DNA of 38,221 bases, taken from positions 1 to 38,221 of the IMG/VR virus record IMGVR_UViG_3300044960_000301, one strand, 5' to 3'. The notes beneath the pieces are model-generated. The model worked only from the letters and a program-made list of their open reading frames with translations, was not told the DNA's origin and did no database searches. Shown here piece by piece: positions 12,415-19,673 of the stretch. The translations under genes and the position numbers were made by a program. The stretch's first letter is position 1. Each line of letters opens with the position of its first letter. Origin of the DNA: a virus.

Positions 12415-13275
12415 ATGCTCTTTCTGCAGATTAAGAACTTTGACAAGTTCCAGTACTACCGGCACCGAAACCCACCCTGGATTCGGCTCTATACTGAGCT
12501 CCTCGACGACAAGGAATTTCACGAACTTCCTGACGCGAGCCGTGCGCTGGCGCCGTTCCTCTGGCTCCTCGGAGCGAAAGCAGACCAGCCCGGCGTGCTC
12601 GTCTATGACGTGGATGTCTTAGCGTTCAAGCTCAGACGATCACGTGAGTGGATGGAGCGCGCGCTTGAACCACTGATCAACGCCGGATTTGTGATTGTCA
12701 GTGAGCGAGATGCGAGCGGGATGCTCGTGTCTTGTAAGCAAGATGCGACGTCAGAGTCAGAGACAGAGCGAGAAGCAAAGGGTGATGCGAGCAACGCGCT
12801 GGCACGCTCACCGAAGAGGAGGAGGAGCGGCGGCGTCGTGGATGAAAGTTTCATCGCAGAGCTGGAAGCCGACGTCGCATTTTCTCCGATCCGCCCTCAT
12901 CTCCGCATGATCGTCAAAGCGGCGGAGGAGTGGGCAAAGGAGCGGCGTCGAAACTTTACGCGGGCGTTCGTCCGGAATTGGCTGGTGAGGGAAATGCGGG
13001 ATATTCGCACTCTGCCAGGACACACCGTGCCGGTCCGTGTCATCGGCTCGTGCTCCTACCGTGACAAAAAACCAGGTGAGCGTTTTTTGACGCCGTGCGG
13101 ACAACCACTGTATGAGCCTAAGGACGGCGAAGCATGGCCGAGCGACGGCGTGCTCCGCTACTGTGAACAGCATTATCGTCACGTCGCAGCGAAGAAAAAA
13201 CCAACCAAACAGGAGCAACCCAAAGATGACGACCAAGAAGAGGGCCGAGCCGCCACTGCGGCAGCTTCCAGCTGA
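12415..13275 (+). CDS. Replication initiator / replisome organiser-like protein
   Basis: ATG 12415 with AGGAGG eight bases upstream; 286 aa. The N-terminus (LQIKNFDKFQYYRHRNPPWI, LYTELLDDKEF, LPDASRA, FLWLLGAKAD) is the winged-helix start typical of phage replication initiators of the DnaD/replisome-organiser group. A Ser/Glu-rich linker (about 110-145) leads to a helical middle and a C-terminal segment with two Cys (GSCSYRD, FLTPCGQPLY) and a CEQH motif, possibly a zinc knuckle. It overlaps the DnaB helicase gene by 50 bases and lies next to iterons, so it probably binds the origin and loads the helicase. Confidence 0.7.
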   Translation: MLFLQIKNFDKFQYYRHRNPPWIRLYTELLDDKEFHELPDASRALAPFLWLLGAKADQPGVLVYDVDVLAFKLRRSREWMERALEPLINAGFVIVSERDASGMLVSCKQDATSESETEREAKGDASNALARSPKRRRSGGVVDESFIAELEADVAFSPIRPHLRMIVKAAEEWAKERRRNFTRAFVRNWLVREMRDIRTLPGHTVPVRVIGSCSYRDKKPGERFLTPCGQPLYEPKDGEAWPSDGVLRYCEQHYRHVAAKKKPTKQEQPKDDDQEEGRAATAAASS

Positions 13276-14596
13276 CATCGAGGCCGAGCGCTCCGTGCTC
13301 GGAGCGATCCTGCTCTCTGGGACGGCGCTGGATGCGGCGAGAGTAATGCTTCGGACGGAAGATTTCTCCCTGATTCGGCACCGGATTATCTGGGACGCCA
13401 TGCTGGAGTTAGGCGCGCAGTCCACGGACTCCATGGACATTGACTACTTGCAGCTCTGCGACAAGCTGCGGCAGCTCGGGAAGCTCGACGACTGCGGCGG
13501 TCTGTCCTATATCGCCGAACTGGTACAGGACGTGTTCTCCGCCGCTCAGATTCTGACGCACGCGAAAATCGTCAAAGAGCAGTCGCTCCGTCGCCAACTC
13601 ATCCGCGAGTTGTCAACGTCCATCGAGCGACTGTATGAGTGTGAAGCGCCGGACGTCGTCGGGATGGACGCGCAAGCAGCCATCTTCCAGAGGCTCAACG
13701 GGCGGGAGGCGAAAGCCTGGCAGGAATGCCGCGCGGTCATGATGGACACGGTCGACTTCTGTGATCGCATGCAAAAGCTCGACTCCGAACGCCTGCTGGG
13801 GATTCCATCCGGATTGATTGATCTCGATGCCATGCTCGGCGGCTGGCAACGAGGCACGCTGATCATCGTCGGCGGGCGTCCATCGATGGGAAAGACGGCA
13901 CTGGCGCTCAAGGCCGCGCTAGAGGCGGCGATGCGCGGACTGACCGTCGGCTTCGTGTCGCTCGAAATGACGGGCCGTCAGCTCGGCCTGCGCATGCTGA
14001 GCATGGAAGCGCGCGTTAATCTGGTCGGGCTTCGCATGGGCGAGCGGCTTACCTCAGAGGGTTGGCGGCAGATCGTGCAGGCCGCGGGGCGGCTCGAACC
14101 ATTGCCGCTCTATATCGACGATAGCTCTGCCTTGGACGTGCATCAGCTCCGTGCGAAGGCGCGTCAGTTGAAGAGCCAGCAAGGGCTGGACCTGCTGGTC
14201 GTCGATTATCTGCAGCTCATGTCGGTGTCTCCTGGCCTGGACCGCCGCCAGGGACTGGAAGAGGTGAGCCGCGGCCTCAAGCTCATCGCGAAAGAACTCG
14301 ACATCGCCGTCATCGCACTCTCCCAGTTGAGCCGCAGCTGTGAGCAGCGTGAGGATAAGCGCCCGCTCATGTCGGATTTACGCGAGACGGGATCGATCGA
14401 ACAGGACGCCGATGTGGTGCTCATGCTCTACCGTGACGAGGTGTACAATCCGGAAGCCGCCCAAGGTGAAGCCGAGATTCTCGTGCGGAAGAACCGCGAC
14501 GGCATGGCAGGCGACGTGCGTGTGGCCTGGCTCGCCGAGCAGGTGCGCTTCGATAACTTGGAACGATACCGCGCGGAAGGAGAGCTGAATGTCTGA
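13226..14596 (+). CDS. dnaB: Replicative DNA helicase, DnaB family
   Basis: ATG 13226 with AGGAG ten bases upstream; 456 aa, the usual length for DnaB. The N-terminal domain carries LPADIEAERSVLGAILL, and GGLSYIAELV occurs near residue 90. The RecA-like domain has Walker A GGRPSMGKT (216-224), FVSLEMT, Walker B LLVVDYLQLM (D327) and the C-terminal arginine-rich part with QLSRSCEQR, MSDLRETGSIEQDAD and YRDE. It unwinds DNA at the fork as a hexamer. It is translated from inside the end of the initiator gene, and the next gene starts before its stop, so the operon is tightly coupled. Confidence 0.95.
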   Translation: MTTKKRAEPPLRQLPADIEAERSVLGAILLSGTALDAARVMLRTEDFSLIRHRIIWDAMLELGAQSTDSMDIDYLQLCDKLRQLGKLDDCGGLSYIAELVQDVFSAAQILTHAKIVKEQSLRRQLIRELSTSIERLYECEAPDVVGMDAQAAIFQRLNGREAKAWQECRAVMMDTVDFCDRMQKLDSERLLGIPSGLIDLDAMLGGWQRGTLIIVGGRPSMGKTALALKAALEAAMRGLTVGFVSLEMTGRQLGLRMLSMEARVNLVGLRMGERLTSEGWRQIVQAAGRLEPLPLYIDDSSALDVHQLRAKARQLKSQQGLDLLVVDYLQLMSVSPGLDRRQGLEEVSRGLKLIAKELDIAVIALSQLSRSCEQREDKRPLMSDLRETGSIEQDADVVLMLYRDEVYNPEAAQGEAEILVRKNRDGMAGDVRVAWLAEQVRFDNLERYRAEGELNV

Positions 14597-15248
14597 GCAA
14601 GGCACTGGTGACGGAATTCGACGAATGCTAGTCTTCAGCATTCCCATGCGGCTCCCTGATTTGAACGAACTCATCGCGTCAAGCGGCTCGATACGTGTCA
14701 ACCGATTCGGACAGCGCGTCCGGGGCTCGAAGTACACCAGTCTCAAGGACCGATATGGCAAGCAAGTCGCCGCCCACATTCAATGCGCGCTCAACGCGCA
14801 ATGTGGCGGCGTGCCAGAGTTGCCCGACCGACTGCTTGGCACGATTCGATTCGACTGGCGCGAACGGGAACGTCGGCGCGATCCGGACAATATCGCCGCG
14901 GGTGGCACCAAACTGATCTTGGACGCCATGAAAGACATCGGCCTGATCTCAAGCGACGGTTGGAAGCTGTACAAAGAAGGAGCCATCGCGATCCTCCACG
15001 CTTTTCATATCGATAAATCTCAGCCAGGCGTCACGGTGACGCTCGTGTATCCACCATCAACAAAGGAGGGCACAGCACATGAGGGAAGCCAAGACGCGGA
15101 CGAAAGGCAAGCTCTCACACCCCGTCAAGGGTGTCAAACCACGACGGTCACTAGTCGGCACCGAAACAATGGTCCATCGCGCACGCCGAAAGTCCATGAC
15201 AGCGGAATTCGACGAGGAGCTGCACGAGAAGGTGAAACATCTCAGTGA
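14589..15248 (+). CDS. rusA: RusA-like Holliday junction resolvase
   Basis: ATG 14589 overlaps the helicase stop; 219 aa. The RusA core covers residues about 12-157, with the acidic catalytic pattern RRDPDN (D98, D100), K108, LDAMKD (D112) and D123 in SSDGW. RusA cuts branched DNA formed in recombination or packaging. The frame continues about 60 residues beyond the usual end, straight through the Shine-Dalgarno and the first 170 bases of the next gene. This C-terminal part is low-complexity and probably reflects loss of an original stop codon. Confidence 0.8.
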   Translation: MSEQGTGDGIRRMLVFSIPMRLPDLNELIASSGSIRVNRFGQRVRGSKYTSLKDRYGKQVAAHIQCALNAQCGGVPELPDRLLGTIRFDWRERERRRDPDNIAAGGTKLILDAMKDIGLISSDGWKLYKEGAIAILHAFHIDKSQPGVTVTLVYPPSTKEGTAHEGSQDADERQALTPRQGCQTTTVTSRHRNNGPSRTPKVHDSGIRRGAAREGETSQ

Positions 15249-15321
15249 CCGCGAAATTGCGGAGCAATACCCACCGGAGCGCGTGGAGAAGTTGCTTAAG
15301 GAAGCGAACCTCAACGCATGA
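15079..15321 (+). CDS. Small basic helical protein of unknown function
   Basis: ATG 15079 follows AAAGGAGGG; 80 aa. The N-terminal half is very basic (REAKTRTKGKLSH, RARRKS) and the C-terminal half is helical (ELHEKVKHLSDREIAEQY, VEKLLKEAN). It resembles a small DNA-binding protein but carries no defined motif. It lies in another frame within the extended end of the RusA gene and overlaps the methyltransferase start by ATGA. Confidence 0.6.
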   Translation: MREAKTRTKGKLSHPVKGVKPRRSLVGTETMVHRARRKSMTAEFDEELHEKVKHLSDREIAEQYPPERVEKLLKEANLNA

Positions 15322-16682
15322 TACCGGACATGATGGCACAAGAAGATCAGGATGACGTCCCTCTGGTTACGGCTGGCGAGGAGGTCCAAGCCACGCTGTT
15401 CGAGGAGGGCCGGCCAACGGAACTCGACTTGTTTGAGGGCACCCTCCCTAGCCAGCACGGGCCGTCGACGGCTCTCGGCCAGGAGCAGCAGGAGGAGGCG
15501 TGCAGCGGTGAAGGTCTGAACGGTCCGACTTCGCCGCTCTTTGGCACTGATTTGTTCGGCAATCCGCTGGAACCTGGACGCAGTAAAGGGAAGCTCGGTG
15601 ACCTGTTCGTCGTGCCTCCGTTTACGGTGCTCGACACTCGGCAAGGGTACTGGCAGGACCGCAAGCGCGCGTGGTGTGCGCTCGGCATTCGCTCCGAACT
15701 TGGACGAGCAAAGGACGCGATGGGCGCGAGCGCTAGTTCCGTCTATAGTGGCACGTCTGAGTGGTCAGGCGTGCGCGGTCCTAGGGAGCACCGAACGAAT
15801 CCAGGAGGTAATCTGCTGAAGTTCTCGCCTGCCATGGCGATTACCCGCAATGGGCAAGGCTATAACGGCGGAAAAATCTATGACGGCAGCCTGTCGAAGG
15901 ACGGCTTGGAAGCAAATTCCACGTCGATCTTCGACCCCGTCCTCTGTGAGCTCTGCTACCGCTGGTTCTGTCCTGAGGGTGGGCTCGTGCTTGATCCCTT
16001 CGCGGGCGGAAGCGTGCGCGGCATCATGGCGGGCCTGCTCAACCGACGCTATTTCGGAATTGACCTGAGAGAGGAACAAGTCGAGGCGAACCGCATCCAA
16101 CACCACTTGATTTGTCCGCACTGTGACATTCAGTGGAAGTGCGGCGACTCTCGAACGGAGCTGCCGAACTATCGCGGTGAGATGGCAGACTTCGTCTTCT
16201 CGTGTCCTCCCTATGCCGACTTGGAGCGTTATAGCGACCTGGAAGCAGATTTATCGACGATGGAGTATGACCAGTTCCTCGAAGCCTATCGAGACATCGT
16301 GGCCTGGTCGATCGTGCATCTGAAGCCTAACCGCTTCGCGGCCTTCGTCGTGTCGGAGCTGCGAACGAAGGATAAGCACGGCTCCTATCGAGGATTCGTG
16401 CGCGATACCATTGCCGCGTTCGAAGACGCGGGCGCGCGCTTTTACAATGAGGCCGTTCTCATTAATGCCATCGGCTCGCTGCCGCTCCGAGTCCAAAAGC
16501 AGTTCAATGCGACGCGCAAGCTCGGTCGGACGCACCAGTATTTGCTGGTGTTCGTCAAGGGCGATCCACGAAAGGCAGCGGAGGCGATCCCACTGACGGA
16601 GACGGTGACACGCCACCAAGACGCGGAGCGTGAGCCTCACCACGATGACGGTGCTGAGGACACTGAGCCTCATCAGTGTTGA
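15318..16682 (+). CDS. DNA methyltransferase (N6-adenine or N4-cytosine type)
   Basis: 454 aa, starting by ATGA overlap with the previous gene. The SAM-binding motif LDPFAGGSVRG (D226) and catalytic motif SCPPY (295-299) are clear. Upstream, RQGYWQDRKRAWCALGIRSE and SIFDPVLCELCYRWFCP are typical of a phage methylase family, as is KTHQY-like text near the end (RTHQYLLVFVKGDP). The SAM motif comes before the catalytic motif, as in alpha/gamma order. The first 90 residues are acidic and variable. No restriction enzyme is present, so it likely protects phage DNA from host nucleases or marks it for regulation. Confidence 0.85.
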   Translation: MIPDMMAQEDQDDVPLVTAGEEVQATLFEEGRPTELDLFEGTLPSQHGPSTALGQEQQEEACSGEGLNGPTSPLFGTDLFGNPLEPGRSKGKLGDLFVVPPFTVLDTRQGYWQDRKRAWCALGIRSELGRAKDAMGASASSVYSGTSEWSGVRGPREHRTNPGGNLLKFSPAMAITRNGQGYNGGKIYDGSLSKDGLEANSTSIFDPVLCELCYRWFCPEGGLVLDPFAGGSVRGIMAGLLNRRYFGIDLREEQVEANRIQHHLICPHCDIQWKCGDSRTELPNYRGEMADFVFSCPPYADLERYSDLEADLSTMEYDQFLEAYRDIVAWSIVHLKPNRFAAFVVSELRTKDKHGSYRGFVRDTIAAFEDAGARFYNEAVLINAIGSLPLRVQKQFNATRKLGRTHQYLLVFVKGDPRKAAEAIPLTETVTRHQDAEREPHHDDGAEDTEPHQC

Positions 16683-16718
16683 GACGGATGGCGATTCGGC
16701 TTGAGAGGAGGTATGACG

Positions 16719-16772
16719 ATGACATTCAAGCCTGGCAATACAGTGGAGCATGAAGAAACGGATGCCGTGTGA
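16719..16772 (+). CDS. Possible 17-residue coupling peptide
   Basis: AGGAGGT lies six bases before ATG 16719 (another ATG is at 16713). The frame has 17 codons and its end overlaps the start of the zinc-ribbon gene at 16750, which lacks a well-spaced Shine-Dalgarno. It may serve to couple translation. No conserved feature is visible in the peptide. Confidence 0.3.
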   Translation: MTFKPGNTVEHEETDAV

Positions 16773-16863
16773 GCACTGTGGAGCCTGGACGACCACGCAG
16801 TGGGATCCCGCGATGGGCGATCTCTGTGCCGACTGTGCACGGATGGTCGCACGAGAGCGGTAG
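16750..16863 (+). CDS. 37-residue zinc-ribbon protein, reading frame open beyond an amber stop
   Basis: ATG 16750 (or 16762) opens a short frame with CEHC and CADC motifs separated by 15 residues, a complete zinc-ribbon core. It ends at TAG 16861-16863. The same frame continues for 26 more codons (AREDEQDSPLEWYLEQEAEW, then AEEGNP) to TGA 16942-16944, which overlaps the next start exactly as ATGA. The region after TAG looks coding, so this may be an interrupted 64-residue gene, a readthrough site or a sequence error. TAG is an ordinary stop in other genes here. Confidence 0.5.
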   Translation: MKKRMPCEHCGAWTTTQWDPAMGDLCADCARMVARER

Positions 16864-16940
16864 GCACGAGAGGATGAGCAAGACAGCCCGCTGGAGTGGT
16901 ATCTGGAGCAAGAGGCAGAGTGGGCAGAGGAGGGCAATCC

Positions 16941-17264
16941 ATGAGCTTCGGTGAGATCCTGCAGCGACTGCAGGAGCGCGGCATCACGCAAACGAGGGAC
17001 GGGTACGGCCGAGACGCACAGGGCCGGTTATGCGATCCTGAGTTCGACTTCCATGCGATCACATCGGTCTGCGTCATCGGCGCGCTGCGCTATGCCTGCA
17101 CGGCCGGATGGATCACGAACCTGGAGAAGAACCAATTGTGCGGGCGCTTGTGGCGTGTCGCCCGCCGGCACGGGTACAAGTCCCTCATTCATGCCAACGA
17201 TGCAGGCGTGTCATTTGACACCTTCGCCGCGTGGGAGACCCAGGCAGTCGCAGAGGACGACTGA
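16941..17264 (+). CDS. DUF6197-like small protein
   Basis: ATG 16941 with GAGGAGGG upstream; 107 aa. The arrangement of an N-terminal helix, GRLCDPE, AITSVCVIGALRYAC, a second helix (LCGRLWRVARRHG) and HANDAGVS resembles DUF6197, a small family seen in actinobacteria and phages. Identification is from memory and moderate. No catalytic residues can be named. Confidence 0.5.
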   Translation: MSFGEILQRLQERGITQTRDGYGRDAQGRLCDPEFDFHAITSVCVIGALRYACTAGWITNLEKNQLCGRLWRVARRHGYKSLIHANDAGVSFDTFAAWETQAVAEDD

Positions 17265-17319
17265 TCTCGTGCGATCCGATGCGTGAATGCTCGATGACGA
17301 TGAGAGGAGGTCCGTGCAT

Positions 17320-17700
17320 ATGCCGCGTCTGCCGCTGAATCCGTGCCGAAATCCAGGCTGCCCCAATCTGGTCTCACGCCCCGGCTATTGTGCCACCTGC
17401 GCGCCACGATTCGATAGTGGCGTGGTGTCGTCGGCACCGCCACCGCCGCGTGGGAATCGTCACGAGCGTGGCTATGGCTACGTCTGGAAGAAACTCCGAG
17501 ACGCGCACTTGCGCAGTGAACCCTATTGCCGCGAATGCGCACGCCTCGGATATCGAGTGAAGGCGACGGACGTGGACCATATTCTCAGTCGTCGGCATGG
17601 CGGCAGCGACGATCCGCGCAATTTGCAGAGCTTGTGTCACTATCACCACTCGCAAAAAACAGCACGCGAGGACGGGCGCTGGACGCGCCGGAGTCATTAA
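17320..17700 (+). CDS. HNH endonuclease
   Basis: I choose ATG 17320 because AGGAGG lies just upstream (126 aa). An N-terminal zinc motif uses C9, C14, C24 and C27. The HNH core has C70 and C73 (PYCREC), the DH pair D86-H87 (VDHILSRRHGG), N101 (NLQSLC), C106 and HYHHSQK with H110. HNH proteins encoded next to the terminase genes are often needed, together with TerL, for cutting DNA during packaging; two genes and a lipoprotein separate it from TerS here. Confidence 0.9.
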   Translation: MPRLPLNPCRNPGCPNLVSRPGYCATCAPRFDSGVVSSAPPPPRGNRHERGYGYVWKKLRDAHLRSEPYCRECARLGYRVKATDVDHILSRRHGGSDDPRNLQSLCHYHHSQKTAREDGRWTRRSH

Positions 17701-17728
17701 CCCAACCGTCAGACAGAGAGGTGCAAGT

Positions 17729-18199
17729 ATGCTTTGGATGTCGCCGCGGTCAGTCTGTCGATCCAACGGACACATTATTCCCTGGCTCCGAGCGCATCAT
17801 CTCGAAGCCAGTCGCGTCGTCAATGTGTTCCTGTTCCCGCGTCTCCGCTTGCTCGCTGCACAGGTCGTTGAGTTGCATGCCGACGATGCGGCCTATCGAT
17901 GGACGCTGCGTCGGCTACGCCTGCCGCCGCCCTACGACTGGACGGAGAATGCACTGCAAGAACAGCTCATCGGACGAAAGGAGGACTCCATGTGCACACG
18001 GCTCTTGCAAAAGGTGGCGTGCTTCTTCGGGAGACACGATCAAATCGTCACGAGACGAAAATTGATCGACAAAGACTTCGGCGCATTCTACTGTGCCGTT
18101 GACGAGCTGAACCGTCACCGGAACGCCCATGTCCAGGCCGAGCGCGGAGACATCTGGTGCTGCTGGAAAGTGTGCCGTTCGTGCAGGAGGGAACTATGA
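17729..18199 (+). CDS. In-frame pair: unknown protein fused to small Cys-containing protein
   Basis: ATG 17729, after GAGAGGTG, opens a 156-residue frame. An internal ATG at 17990 in the same frame has a strong Shine-Dalgarno (AAAGGAGG, 17977-17984). From 17990 on the protein (69 aa; CTRLLQKVACFFGRHD, GDIWCCWKVCRSC) looks like a common type of stand-alone small phage protein with a C-terminal Cys cluster. The upstream 87 residues are helical (RLRLLAAQVVELHADD) and lack their own stop. Either two genes fused by stop-codon loss, or one gene with two products. Functions unknown. Confidence 0.5.
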   Translation: MLWMSPRSVCRSNGHIIPWLRAHHLEASRVVNVFLFPRLRLLAAQVVELHADDAAYRWTLRRLRLPPPYDWTENALQEQLIGRKEDSMCTRLLQKVACFFGRHDQIVTRRKLIDKDFGAFYCAVDELNRHRNAHVQAERGDIWCCWKVCRSCRREL

Positions 18200-18480
18200 G
18201 CGTCGTCGACGAGATGATTGAGCAGCAGGCCAAGGAATGGGCAGAGCGGAAGCCCATGTCCGAGCTTCTCATCCTGGCGCTGTGCTTCCACGGCACCGCC
18301 ATGACGCAAGAGCGAGTCCGCATGATCGTCCGAGCCATTGAACTTCGCTACCAGATGGATCTGACGCGCGCCATTCAAAACGAGCGCGCGTCCATCATGA
18401 AGCTCGTGCAGTCGATCCCTGAACTGCCAGGCAATCTGTGTGGCAAGATTGTCCGTGCCATACAAGAGCGCGCATCATGA
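18196..18480 (+). CDS. Small helical protein of unknown function
   Basis: ATG 18196 overlaps the previous stop (ATGA) with GGAGGG five bases upstream; 94 aa. The chain is helical and amphipathic (EMIEQQAKEWAERKPMSELL, MIVRAIELRYQMD) with no recognised domain. Its place between the HNH nuclease and terminase genes is common for unknown packaging-region proteins. Confidence 0.55.
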   Translation: MSVVDEMIEQQAKEWAERKPMSELLILALCFHGTAMTQERVRMIVRAIELRYQMDLTRAIQNERASIMKLVQSIPELPGNLCGKIVRAIQERAS

Positions 18481-18520
18481 CTTCCGTGAGGCAACCACAG
18501 AACCAACCAAGGAGGACACG

Positions 18521-18646
18521 ATGAGACTACTACTCTTACTTCTGGTGCTTATTGCGTCCGGCTGCGACACTGAGCCAAGTGGCACGGGAGCCACTGGCGG
18601 TTGCGAACGCGACTGTGCCAGGTGCGTCTGTAAGATCAGCGGATGA
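18521..18646 (+). CDS. Very small lipoprotein (41 aa), superinfection-exclusion or spanin candidate
   Basis: ATG 18521 with AAGGAGG upstream. The first 15 residues (RLLLLLLVLIASGC) are a lipoprotein signal with the cysteine at 15-16 in an LIASGC lipobox. The mature part is only about 26 residues and has four more cysteines (GGCERDCARCVCK). It would be lipidated and anchored in a membrane facing the periplasm. It lies far from the lysis genes, next to packaging genes, which fits a moron-like role such as blocking a receptor against other phages. An outer-membrane spanin is the alternative. Confidence 0.6.
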   Translation: MRLLLLLLVLIASGCDTEPSGTGATGGCERDCARCVCKISG

Positions 18647-18766
18647 ACGATGATGGTCATGGGCACGCACCAAGCCCACGTCGCCCACGGCGAACTCACA
18701 CGAGCCTCTTGAAAGAGGGTAGGGGGGGCAAAACTCTGGCGGTTTCGATAGGTACCGGCTGTCGCA

Positions 18767-18805
18767 CCCCAGGTTGCGCGACCGCAGTGGAAGTGGGGCG
18801 TTTTT
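18767..18805 (+). terminator. Possible intrinsic terminator before the cupin gene
   Basis: CCCCA (18767-18771) pairs with TGGGG (18794-18798), and five T residues follow at 18801-18805. The loop has internal pairing possibilities (GGT/ACC). The stem is short, so this is tentative. It lies at the end of a 176-base gap between the lipoprotein and cupin genes in which I see no gene. Confidence 0.3.
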
Positions 18806-18822
18806 CACGAAGAGGAGCCAAC

Positions 18823-19218
18823 ATGAGACAGAAGCGGTGGGTGTGGTGTTGGGGCAAGAAGATTGGCACGGACTACATGACGCGCTGGGGATTCTCGACG
18901 CCGTATGGTGGCGTCTATGTGCACAAGTTCATCGGACCAGACAAGGACGAGCGGCTGCACGATCATCCGTGGCAGTTCGTGAGCCTGATTCTGAAGGGCG
19001 GATATGTCGAAACGACGGCAGGTGTTCCGCCGCGGAAGTGGGAGCACGTCTATTATGGCGCCGGCCGTGTGCTCTTCCGTGCCGAGCGATGGCGGCACAA
19101 GATCTGGGTGGAACCCGGCACGACGTGCTGGACGATCGTCGTGACGGGCCGGCGTCGCCATGCGTGGGGCTTCTATGATGACGAGGGACGATTCTACAAA
19201 TATGAGGGTGAGACGTGA
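18823..19218 (+). CDS. Cupin-fold protein
   Basis: I choose ATG 18823 because GAGGAG lies five bases upstream; earlier in-frame starts run through a low-complexity gap. The product has 131 residues. The cupin signature is clear: DERLHDHPWQFVSLILKGGY with the HxH metal ligands, then a second motif with RAERWRHKIWVEPGTTCWTI, and a final TGRRRHAWGF. This family recurs in phage genomes near the terminase. Enzymatic activity is unknown. Confidence 0.75.
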   Translation: MRQKRWVWCWGKKIGTDYMTRWGFSTPYGGVYVHKFIGPDKDERLHDHPWQFVSLILKGGYVETTAGVPPRKWEHVYYGAGRVLFRAERWRHKIWVEPGTTCWTIVVTGRRRHAWGFYDDEGRFYKYEGET

Positions 19219-19673
19219 GTGCAAAGAAAACTGCCGAGCAGAAGAAGCTGGAAGGGAATAGGGGCAAGCGACCGATTGCACCAGAATCGGTGCTTGAAAT
19301 CGGCGCGCCCGATCCGCCGCCGAGCATGAAGGGCGAAGCACTGCAGCACTGGCGATATTTGTGCGACATCATGCTGTCTATGCGCACATTGACGAAGGCA
19401 CACATGGGCATTCTGATCTTGGCGTGCAATAGCTATGCACAGATGATGCAGTTGGAGCGCGCGATCGCGAAGAAGAAGAGCCTGGTGTATCGACAGAAGG
19501 GCAGCATGGGGCAGCCGGTGGAAAAGCGCGTGATGGAGTTCGATTTACTGACGGCCGTGCGGAAGGATTACAGACGGTGCCTGGTCGAGCTGGGATTGAC
19601 GCCGACCAGTTCGCACCGCGCGAAGGTCATGCCGCAATCGACGAGAGATGGCGTCGGTGAATTCTTTAACTGA
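19215..19673 (+). CDS. terS: Terminase small subunit, P27 family
   Basis: GTG 19215 overlaps the cupin stop as GTGA; 152 aa. The start KKTAEQKKLEGNRGKRPI followed by an E-x-G-APDPP segment is the hallmark of P27-type small terminases. A helical domain follows (LCDIMLSMRTLTKAHMGILI, AVRKDYRRCLVELGLTPTSS). TerS recognises phage DNA and feeds it to TerL, whose gene starts within its last 26 bases. Confidence 0.9.
   Translation: MSAKKTAEQKKLEGNRGKRPIAPESVLEIGAPDPPPSMKGEALQHWRYLCDIMLSMRTLTKAHMGILILACNSYAQMMQLERAIAKKKSLVYRQKGSMGQPVEKRVMEFDLLTAVRKDYRRCLVELGLTPTSSHRAKVMPQSTRDGVGEFFN

Noticed and set aside
11912-12622. 236-codon frame through the iteron region
   Set aside because: It is made of translated tandem repeats (YYAECSV, RDRDRD) and overlaps the initiator gene in another frame, with no good ribosome site.
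16861-16863. Whole-genome TAG recoding
   Set aside because: Several well-formed genes (ending at 7667, 7879, 25300, 28242, 32628 and 37390) use TAG as a normal stop, and no suppressor tRNA is visible.
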